NCBI GenBank assembly: GCA_036723735.1
Contig: DAIMGT010000096.1
Location: 1-9,751 of the forward strand
From: UBA4656 sp002405525
Lineage (GTDB): Bacteria > Pseudomonadota > Gammaproteobacteria > Xanthomonadales > Ahniellaceae
Direction of reading: 5' to 3'
DNA length: 9,751 bases
The translations under genes were made by a program, and so were the position numbers. Each line of letters opens with the position of its first letter. The stretch's first letter is position 1. Below, one piece after another: positions 1 through 5,629 of the stretch. A model generated the notes under the pieces. That model made no database searches. It was not told where the DNA came from and was given only the letters and a program-made list of their open reading frames with translations.

Positions 1-55
1 CGACTGGGTGTGGTTCAATCAGACCACAACTCGAGGGACTTGTTCAGAGGTTCCC
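1..55. mobile_element. Probable end of an insertion sequence (partial)
   Basis: The homology of the parE remnant to its family stops near position 60. The sequence entering the window from the boundary at 55 reads GGGAACCTCTGAACAAGTC (minus strand, 55 to 37), which resembles the terminal inverted repeats of IS5-type elements as I remember them; I could not check this. An insertion there would explain why parE lacks its last third. No transposase reading frame can be recognised in the 55 bases available, and the other end and any target-site duplication lie outside the window, so this is an inference. Confidence 0.33.
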
Positions 56-258
56 AAGTGGATCAGCGCGGGCAGGTCCGGCGCAACGCGGGTGTGGCAT
101 GTCGACCCGCTCGCTGGATTGGCGGCCAGCCGCGCGAGCGAACGGTCGATCGCGTCAAGGAAGCGCAGGCCGATTGCATGGCCACTTTCTCCCGCGTACC
201 ACCATGCAGCCGGGATAGCATCGGCGCGAGCCTGCGGACGTCACTCAACCGGCTTCAC
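19..258 (-). pseudogene. parE: Decayed ParE/RelE-type toxin
   Basis: The frame starts at GTG 258, overlapping the end of parD by 14 bases as is common in parDE operons. It reads VKPVE, then an in-frame TGA (243-241), then RPQARADAIPAAWWYAGESG and LRFLDAIDRSLARLAANPASGS. This is the ParE signature: the first helix pair, the W-Y-x-x-E-S-G stretch and the A-I-D-R-x-L-A-R-L helix. From about position 60 the family pattern is lost and the frame ends at 21-19, so the C-terminal strands that normally carry the catalytic-type basic and aromatic residues are missing. An intact ParE acts on DNA gyrase and is held off by ParD. With the nonsense codon and the truncation this copy should make no active toxin. 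The truncation probably reflects the insertion-sequence end at 1-55. Confidence 0.72.
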
Positions 259-503
259 GTGACCAGCGCTCGCGCAGGTCCCTGCGCATCTGTTCCCACG
301 TCTCGGGCGTGATCGGGTCCGCCGGTCCCGACGCGCGATGTCTTCCGCGATCAAGCGCCGCAGCAGTTCTTCTGCCTTCGCGCGCAGGCGCCGGCGGATC
401 AGGCCACGCCTGTAGTCCGATGTGCTCGCGAAGCCGCCTGCACGGACCTCGTCGTCCACGAACTGATTCAGGGGTCGGGAAGCGACGCGTGCATCGCGAC
501 CAT
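245..503 (-). pseudogene. parD: Frameshifted ParD/CopG-type antitoxin
   Basis: Three frames together spell a ParD antitoxin. ATG 503 (AGGGAG at 516-511, 7-base spacing) gives MVAMHASLPDP and then TGA at 470-468. One frame over, from 471, LNQFVDDEVRAGGFASTSDY continues into a ribbon-helix-helix protein ending RLIAEDIA near 336. A second shift at about 336-332 restores ASGPADPITPETWEQM to the stop at 247-245. The first break fits loss of one C from a five-C run, the second an extra CG. Intact family members dimerise, bind the operon promoter through the N-terminal strand and mask ParE with the C-terminal tail. Both breaks lie near short repeats, so sequencing error is possible, but the independent damage in parE favours true decay. 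ORF calling would miss this gene or call only its middle. Confidence 0.75.
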
Positions 504-515
504 GGGCAGACTCCC

Positions 516-530
516 TGGCAAACTTTGCCA
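516..530. promoter_or_regulatory. Perfect palindrome, possible ParD operator
   Basis: TGGCAAACTTTGCCA is a perfect inverted repeat of 7 bases on each side of a central C. It sits 13 bases upstream of the parD start at 503 and touches its ribosome binding site. ParD-type ribbon-helix-helix proteins repress their own operons by binding such dyads, so an operator role is a reasonable inference. There is no binding evidence and I see no clear -35/-10 pair. Confidence 0.4.
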
Positions 531-541
531 AACCCGCCTAC

Positions 542-570
542 GCCGCCCCGCAAGGCCACTGCAGGGCGGC
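542..570 (-). terminator. GC hairpin after acnD
   Basis: GCCGCCC at 542-548 pairs perfectly with GGGCGGC at 564-570 around a 15-base loop, 26 bases past the acnD stop. It could help end acnD transcription before parD, but the minus strand beyond it has no T-run, so it is not a standard intrinsic terminator. Confidence 0.25.
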
Positions 571-595
571 AGGAATCCTCAATCCGCTCGGATGG

Positions 596-3208
596 TTACG
601 CCGCCCGGTTCGCCTCCAGGAAATCCTGCGCGAAGCGCTGCAGCACGCCGCCGGCCTCGTAGATCGCCACTTCCTCGGCGGTGTCGAGCCGGCAGCGCAC
701 CGGCGCTTCGACCCGCGAACCGTCGCGGCGATGGACCACCAGCGTGAGGGTCGCGTCCGGCGTGCGCGCGCCCACCACGTCGTAGGTCTCGGTGCCATCG
801 AGCCCGAGCGTCAGGCGCGTGGTGCCGGGGAGGAATTCGCAGGGCAGCACCCCCATGCCGATCAGGTTGGTACGGTGGATGCGCTCGAAGCCCTCGGCGA
901 CGATGGCTTCCACGCCGGCAAGCCGCACGCCCTTCGCCGCCCAGTCGCGCGAACTGCCCTGGCCGTAGTCGGCGCCGGCGATGATGATCAGCGGCTGGCC
1001 GCGATCCATGTAGGTCTCGATCGCCTCCCACATGCGCATGACCTTGCCTTCCGGCTCGACGCGGGCCAGCGAGCCCTTGCGCACCTTGCCGGCGTCATCG
1101 CGCACCATCTCGTTCTGCAGCGTGGGATTGGCGAAGGTCGCGCGCTGCGCCGTGAGGTGGTCGCCGCGATGCGTGGCGTAGGAATTGAAGTCCTCCTCCG
1201 GCAGGCCCATCTTCGCGAGGTACTCGCCCGCGGCGCTGTCCGGCAGGATGGCGTTCGACGGCGACAGGTGGTCCGTCGTGATGTTGTCGCCGAGGATCGC
1301 CAGCGGCCGCAGGCCGGCGAGCGTGCGCAGCTTGGCCAGCGCGCCCTCCCAGTACGGCGGGCGGCGGATGTAGGTGCTGGCCGCGCGCCAGTCGTAGAGC
1401 GGCGCGACGCGCTCGCCCGAATCGACGGCGATGCGGAACATCGGCTCGTAGACCTGGCGGAACTGTTCCGGCTTGACGGCCTTCGCCACCAGCGCGTCGA
1501 TCTCGGCGTCGCTGGGCCAGAGGTCCTTGAGCCGGATCGGCGTGCCGTCCGCGCGATGCCCGAGCGCGTCGCGCTCGATGTCGAAACGGATCGTGCCGGC
1601 GATCGCATAGGCCACCACCAGCGGCGGCGAAGCCAGGAACGCCTGTTTCGCGTACGGATGGATGCGGCCGTCGAAGTTGCGGTTGCCACTGAGCACCGCC
1701 GTCGCGTACAGATCGCGCTCAACGATCTCCTGCTGGATCTTCGGGTCCAGCGCGCCGCTCATGCCGTTGCAGGTCGTGCAGGCGAAGGCGACGATGCCGA
1801 AGCCGAGGCGCTCGAGTTCGTGCTTGAGGCCGGCTTCCTCCAGGTACAGGGCCACCGCCTTGGAACCGGGCGCCAGCGAGGACTTCACCCACGGCTTGCG
1901 CACGAGGCCCAGCGCATTGGCCTTTTTCGCCAGCAGGCCGGCGGCGATCACGTTGCGCGGGTTGGAGGTGTTGGTGCAGGACGTGATGGCGGCGATGATC
2001 ACCGCGCCGTCCGGCATCAGGCCCTGGGCTTCCGGCGCCCGCGCCGCGTCGAGATTCCCGGCGATGCCCTTGCTCGCGAGGTCGGCGGTCGCCACCCGCG
2101 CGTGCGGGTTCGACGGCCCGGCCATCGTGCGCACCACGGTGGACAGGTCGAAGTGCAGCGTGCGCTCGTACTGCGCCGTGGCCAGATCGTCGGCCCACAG
2201 GCCGGCGGCCTTGGCATAGGTCTCGACCAGCCGCACCTGCTCGTCGCTGCGGCCAGTCAGGCGGAGATAGTCGAGCGTGTTGCCGTCGATGAAGAACATC
2301 GCCGCCGTCGCGCCGTATTCGGGCGCCATGTTGGAGATCGTGGCGCGGTCGCCGAGCGTGAGCGCCGCAGCACCCGGCCCGCGGAACTCGAGGTAGGCGC
2401 CGACGACCCTCGCGCGGCGCAGGAACTCGGTCAACGAGAGCACGATGTCCGTGGCGGTGATGCCCTCGCCCGGCTTTCCCGCGAGTTCGACCGCGATGAT
2501 GTCCGGCAGGCGCATCCACGAGGCGCGGCCGAGCATCACGTTCTCGGCCTCCAGCCCGCCGACGCCGACCGCGATCACGCCGAGCGCGTCGACGTGCGGC
2601 GTGTGCGAGTCGGTGCCGACGCAGGTGTCGGGATAGGCCACGCCGTCGGTCACCGCGATCACCGGGCTCATCCGCTCCAGGTTGATCTGGTGCATGATCC
2701 CGTTGCCGGGCGGGATCACGTCGACGTTGCGGAACGCCTTCTTCGTCCAGTCGATGAAGTGGAAGCGGTCCTCGTTGCGCCGATCCTCGATCGCGCGGTT
2801 TTTCTCGAAGGCCTGCGGATCGAAACCGCCGCACTCCACCGCCAGCGAGTGGTCGACGATCAGCTGCACCGGCACCACCGGGTTGACCTGCGCCGGATTG
2901 CCGCCCTGCCCGGCGATCGCATCGCGCAGCCCGGCGAGGTCGACCAGCGCGGTCTGGCCGAGGATGTCGTGGCAGACCACGCGCGCCGGGAACCATGGGA
3001 AGTCGAGGTCGCGGCGGCGCTCGACGAGCTGGCGCAGGTAGTCCGGAAGGCGCGCCGGATCGGCGCGGCGCACGATGTTCTCGGCGTGCACGCGCGCGGT
3101 GTACGGCAGCGTGGCGAAGCCGCCGGGCCGCATCGCGTCGACCGCCTCGCGGGCGTCGAACCAGTCGTAGGGCGTGCCTGGCAGCGGCTTGCGGTGGGCG
3201 GTGTTCAT
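596..3208 (-). CDS. acnD: Fe/S-dependent 2-methylisocitrate dehydratase (2-methylcitrate dehydratase) AcnD
   Basis: Aconitase-superfamily enzyme of 870 residues, full length for AcnD. It dehydrates 2-methylcitrate in the cytoplasmic methylcitrate cycle that oxidises propionyl-CoA; in characterised systems its product is a trans-isomer that PrpF converts to the form used next. The 4Fe-4S ligands are C411 (AAITSCTNTSNP) and C477/C480 (FACTTCNGMSG). Other conserved stretches are RVVCHDILGQTALVDLAGLR (76-95), CVGTDSHTPHVDALG (196-210), GNRNFDGRIHP (508-518) and, in the C-terminal swivel domain, GDNITTDHLSPSNAI and GADYGQGSSRDWAAKG. The N-terminus MNTAHRKPLPGTPYDWFD and the block FEKNRAIEDRRNEDRFHF match AcnD rather than AcnA as I recall them. 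No strong ribosome binding site precedes ATG 3208, but the family N-terminus supports this start. Unusually, prpC, prpB, prpF and a prpR-type regulator are not adjacent: the left side is a dead parDE and the right side an SDR gene 190 bases away. Confidence 0.93.
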   Translation of the reverse strand: MNTAHRKPLPGTPYDWFDAREAVDAMRPGGFATLPYTARVHAENIVRRADPARLPDYLRQLVERRRDLDFPWFPARVVCHDILGQTALVDLAGLRDAIAGQGGNPAQVNPVVPVQLIVDHSLAVECGGFDPQAFEKNRAIEDRRNEDRFHFIDWTKKAFRNVDVIPPGNGIMHQINLERMSPVIAVTDGVAYPDTCVGTDSHTPHVDALGVIAVGVGGLEAENVMLGRASWMRLPDIIAVELAGKPGEGITATDIVLSLTEFLRRARVVGAYLEFRGPGAAALTLGDRATISNMAPEYGATAAMFFIDGNTLDYLRLTGRSDEQVRLVETYAKAAGLWADDLATAQYERTLHFDLSTVVRTMAGPSNPHARVATADLASKGIAGNLDAARAPEAQGLMPDGAVIIAAITSCTNTSNPRNVIAAGLLAKKANALGLVRKPWVKSSLAPGSKAVALYLEEAGLKHELERLGFGIVAFACTTCNGMSGALDPKIQQEIVERDLYATAVLSGNRNFDGRIHPYAKQAFLASPPLVVAYAIAGTIRFDIERDALGHRADGTPIRLKDLWPSDAEIDALVAKAVKPEQFRQVYEPMFRIAVDSGERVAPLYDWRAASTYIRRPPYWEGALAKLRTLAGLRPLAILGDNITTDHLSPSNAILPDSAAGEYLAKMGLPEEDFNSYATHRGDHLTAQRATFANPTLQNEMVRDDAGKVRKGSLARVEPEGKVMRMWEAIETYMDRGQPLIIIAGADYGQGSSRDWAAKGVRLAGVEAIVAEGFERIHRTNLIGMGVLPCEFLPGTTRLTLGLDGTETYDVVGARTPDATLTLVVHRRDGSRVEAPVRCRLDTAEEVAIYEAGGVLQRFAQDFLEANRAA

Positions 3209-3241
3209 CGGGCGGCGGACGGCGACGATGCGATTGTGGGG

Positions 3242-3263
3242 CGGCGATTATCCGGCATCGCCG
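3242..3263. promoter_or_regulatory. Inverted repeat upstream of acnD
   Basis: CGGCGAT (3242-3248) and ATCGCCG (3257-3263) form a perfect 7-bp dyad around TATCCGGC, 33 bases before the acnD start. It directly follows the stop at 3267-3265 that ends the possible outer-membrane-protein remnant. It could be an operator or leader hairpin of acnD, or a weak terminator of what lies upstream; no U-run follows it. The role is undecided. Confidence 0.28.
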
Positions 3264-3264
3264 G

Positions 3265-3398
3265 TCACAGCGTCAGCCCGGCCCCCGCCCGCACACCGAA
3301 CTGATCGCGCAGGCCGAACGTTGCGCGGCGCGTGCGACCCGCAGCGTGAGCGGCCGCGAATCGGGACGAGATGCCATACGCGACTCGCGCCGGGCGGT
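3265..3398 (-). pseudogene. Possible 3' remnant of an outer-membrane protein gene
   Basis: Between the SDR stop (3401-3399) and the acnD leader, one minus-strand frame reads RVAYGISSRF and then RATFGLRDQFGVRAGAGLTL followed by TGA at 3267-3265. The alternating pattern and the closing FGVRAGAGLTL resemble the last strands of a beta-barrel protein, although barrels usually end in F rather than L. The frame runs upstream into the SDR gene without a start, so at most a fragment remains. It may equally be chance in GC-rich DNA; nothing else is seen in this spacer. Confidence 0.18.
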
Positions 3399-4205
3399 TC
3401 ACAGGCCAGCGCCGGCGCGGGGTGCACTCATGGCGCGGACGATGGTGGTGACCATGCGGCGCGGCATGCCGCGAACCGATTGCGCCATCACCCGATTGAA
3501 CAGTCCCGGAATCACGACCCGTCGCCCACGCCGGGCACCGTCCCACCCCGCCCTCGCGACTTCCGCGCTGCTCGTGCCCGGCACCCAGCGCAGCAGCCCC
3601 GAGGCATGCATTGCGGCACGATCCTGGAAACCGGTGCGGGTGGGGCCGGGGCAGAGCGCGGTGACGCGCACGCCGGTGTTGCGAAGTTCCTCGGCCAGCG
3701 CATCCGACCAGTTCAGCACGAAGGCCTTGGACGCGTAGTAGACGGCCATGTAGGGGCCGGGCTGGAAGCCGGCCGTCGAGGCCACGTTCAGAACGCAGCC
3801 GCGGCCAGCGATGATCCCGGGCAGCAGCCGCTTGGCGAGGATCACCGGCGCTTCCATGTTCAAGCGCATCATGCGCTGCTCGTCGGCGAGGTCCGACACC
3901 GCGAACTCCCCGAACAATCCATAGCCGGCGTTGTTGACCAGGTTCGTGATGCGCCGGCCGTCGGTGGCAAGTCTGGCGCAGAGCGCGTCGACCGCGCCTG
4001 GGTCCGACAGGTCGCAGGCGTAGGCGTGGACCGCCACGCCATGCAAGGCTGCGAGCGCGCGGGCGCGCGCTTCGAGCGCCTCGAACCGGCGCGCGACCAC
4101 GATCAGATCATGGCCGTCGCGGGCGGCGAGTTCGGCCAGATCGGCGCCGATGCCGCCGGAGGCGCCAGTCACCAAGGTCAGCGGACGGGTTGCAATCGCG
4201 TTCAC
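3399..4205 (-). CDS. Short-chain dehydrogenase/reductase (SDR), DltE-like
   Basis: Classical SDR of 268 residues, an NAD(P)-dependent oxidoreductase of unknown substrate. With GTG 4205 as residue 1, the dinucleotide-binding motif TGASGGIG is at 13-20, the CDLSD adenine-pocket motif at about 64-68, NNAGYG at 91-96, the catalytic Asn at 116 (LNMEAP), Ser at 143 (NVAST), YYASK with Tyr156 and Lys160, and the PGPTRTGF loop after strand 6. The arginine pair in VVARR after strand 2 suggests NADP(H), by inference. I chose GTG 4205 because AGAGAG lies 9 bases upstream (4220-4215) and the protein then begins a few residues before the first strand. An in-frame ATG at 4253 would add 16 atypical residues. 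The ArsR-type gene ends 102 bases upstream on the same strand, so the two are probably co-transcribed. The C-terminal tail is Arg-rich and could be membrane-associated, but no clear transmembrane helix is seen. Confidence 0.88.
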   Translation of the reverse strand: MNAIATRPLTLVTGASGGIGADLAELAARDGHDLIVVARRFEALEARARALAALHGVAVHAYACDLSDPGAVDALCARLATDGRRITNLVNNAGYGLFGEFAVSDLADEQRMMRLNMEAPVILAKRLLPGIIAGRGCVLNVASTAGFQPGPYMAVYYASKAFVLNWSDALAEELRNTGVRVTALCPGPTRTGFQDRAAMHASGLLRWVPGTSSAEVARAGWDGARRGRRVVIPGLFNRVMAQSVRGMPRRMVTTIVRAMSAPRAGAGL

Positions 4206-4307
4206 GATACGTTTCTCTCTTTTGATGACTGGTTTGAACACATCGACGAACAAAGGCGGCAGTCCGGGTCATCCTGACGCCGATCGCGCGTGCAACGACC
4301 GCCCGAG

Positions 4308-4631
4308 TCAGGTGCAGCTGGATTCGGCCAACTCGACGAGCCTGCGCAACTCGGCCAGTCCGCGATCCAGACTCAAGGCGTGGACGTTTTCCCGCGACTC
4401 GCGGGAAACGGTGAGCAGGCCGGCCTGGCGCAGCACCTTCAAATGATGCGAAATGGCCGGCCGCGAAAGCGGCATAGCCTCGGCGATCTGCCCCACGTTG
4501 AGACGTTCGCGCTCGGTCAACAGCAGCACGATGCTCTGGCGATGCGGGTCTCCGAGCGCCTGAAACAGCGGGGCGCAGCGCCGGAACGCCGCCTGGACCT
4601 TGCGCAGGCCGGGATCCTGATGACGTCTCAT
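4308..4631 (-). CDS. ArsR/SmtB-family winged-helix transcriptional regulator
   Basis: Protein of 107 residues, usual for the family. The fold is visible as CAPLFQALGDPHRQSIVLLL (helices 1-2, 19-38), LNVGQIAEAMPLSRPAISHHLKVLRQAGLL (helix-turn-helix, 44-73, recognition helix about 56-67) and the wing TVSRESRENVHALS (74-87). Such proteins bind promoter dyads as dimers and usually repress. The metal-site motif ELCVCDL is absent, and the only cysteines are C19 and C106, so metal sensing through the classical site is unlikely; a redox or small-molecule signal, or none, is possible. ATG 4631 has no good ribosome binding site, but AAxxF of helix 1 needs a start near here. The SDR gene follows on the same strand and is the likeliest co-regulated target besides the gene itself. 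Confidence 0.88.
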   Translation of the reverse strand: MRRHQDPGLRKVQAAFRRCAPLFQALGDPHRQSIVLLLTERERLNVGQIAEAMPLSRPAISHHLKVLRQAGLLTVSRESRENVHALSLDRGLAELRRLVELAESSCT

Positions 4632-4660
4632 CGGATTAACAGTTCAATCGGATCGACGGA
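4632..4660 (-). promoter_or_regulatory. Possible promoter/operator of the ArsR-SDR operon
   Basis: Directly before the regulator start is an AT-rich island in otherwise GC-rich DNA, with ATCGGAT repeated directly at 4630-4636 and 4648-4654 and a partial dyad TTGAACTGTTAA between them (4649-4638, minus strand). Autoregulation is normal for this family, so this is the place to expect an operator. I cannot define a -35/-10 pair with confidence. Confidence 0.25.
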
Positions 4661-5048
4661 TACTACGCGGACCCGGACGACGACGCAAAGCGGGCCGTCG
4701 ATCCTGCAGAAGACCGGCCAACAGGTGGGCCAGCGCGCGCGGCCGCCAGGCCGCGCCTCGCAGGCAACGCCGGCGGCGCAGGCCCCGGCTTCTGGCTGCC
4801 AGCCTGCCGGCCACGCTCGCAAGTGGACCGGGGCGCCGACGATAAGGGATCGGCGGCCACCGCCTCATCCCGCCGCCGTCGACGAAGGCGAAGCCAGCGG
4901 TCGCCCTGGGCGGCGTCGCGACCAGCCGCGCACCGCTACCCGCCAGCGGATGCCTCGCTCACGCGTTGCCGGCCTCGACCCGGAGCGCGTCGAACATCCA
5001 CTGCACCCGCGCCGGCAGCGTACAGCGCGAATCGGTGTCGCCGAGCGA

Positions 5049-5085
5049 ACCCTCGCCCAGCGGGACGACGATCGTCGGCGAGGGT
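5049..5085. repeat. Inverted repeat with a nested palindrome
   Basis: ACCCTCGCC (5049-5057) pairs with GGCGAGGGT (5077-5085), nine bp in all, and the spacer overlaps the perfect palindrome CGACGATCGTCG (5066-5077). It lies inside the interrupted frame. There is no U-run on either side, so an intrinsic terminator is not supported. Confidence 0.4.
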
Positions 5086-5193
5086 GACGTAAACGCCTGC
5101 GGCTCCTACGGCCCCGGGCTCACCACGCAGCAGCTCACGCGGCAGGCCACCGCGACGATCGGCGCCCCGCTAGACACCACCAGATCGACACAC

Positions 5194-5226
5194 GCCGGCG
5201 GGGCGCAAAGCCACAGCCCCGCCGGC
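5194..5226. repeat. Perfect 11-bp GC inverted repeat
   Basis: GCCGGCGGGGC (5194-5204) and GCCCCGCCGGC (5216-5226) are exact reverse complements around GCAAAGCCACA. The stem is one of the strongest I found in the window. It lies within the interrupted minus-strand frame, where it would encode GPAGLWLCAPPA, and has no U-run on either strand. Confidence 0.5.
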
Positions 5227-5629
5227 CCGTCGACCGCAAGTTGGACCGACTCGGCACCCGCCGGAACCTCGCGGAGGCGCTCGAGCGCCGTGCGACCACC
5301 CCAGATGCTCGCAACACGGGCCAGCCGCGGGTCCGGAAGCACGGCCATGCGCGCGATCGGCACCCTTTGCGGTGCGTCACTGTTGGCGGCCAAGCGCCGC
5401 GCGCGTCATCAGAGGTCGGCGACCACATGCAAGTTGGCGCTTTGGTGCCCGACGTTGGTGGTCGAACGCCCGGACCGCGGATCGACCTGCACGCGCGAAT
5501 CGGCCATCAAGCACCGCGTGACGACACTGAGCACCGGGCCCGCTCGAACTCCATCCGGGCAGCGGGGAGTGGGCACTGGATCAGGGCCCGGACGCGCATC
5601 GCATCGGCCTGCACCGGACGGCGGAGCGA

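Larger units (their letters stand above)
4632..5629. other. About 1 kb without a recognisable gene
   Basis: Both strands are open over long stretches here, as expected in GC-rich DNA, but none of the predicted proteins shows a family I recognise, and the plus-strand frames are Arg/Ala-rich low-complexity products. The part from about 4660 to 4957 shows nothing I can support. The rest holds the interrupted minus-strand frame and the inverted repeats listed separately. No tRNA, rRNA or CRISPR pattern is visible. Confidence 0.5.

Noticed and set aside
241..531. Intact 96-residue hypothetical protein
   Set aside because: Only its middle matches ParD; the true N- and C-terminal parts are in other frames, so it is a frameshifted pseudogene.
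542..570. Intrinsic terminator
   Set aside because: Kept only as a low-confidence hairpin, since no T-run follows on the minus strand.
596..3208. Ordinary aconitase AcnA
   Set aside because: Sequence blocks such as FEKNRAIEDRRNEDRFHF and CTTCNGMSG match AcnD better than AcnA.
731..3304. 857-codon plus-strand open frame opposite acnD
   Set aside because: It is the codon-aligned antisense of acnD, rich in Arg, His, Asp and Val, with no known domain; acnD is certain on the other strand.
4290..5087. 265-codon plus-strand frame across the ArsR gene and the gap
   Set aside because: Its first part is antisense to the ArsR gene and the rest is low-complexity Arg/Pro/Gln; no domain seen.
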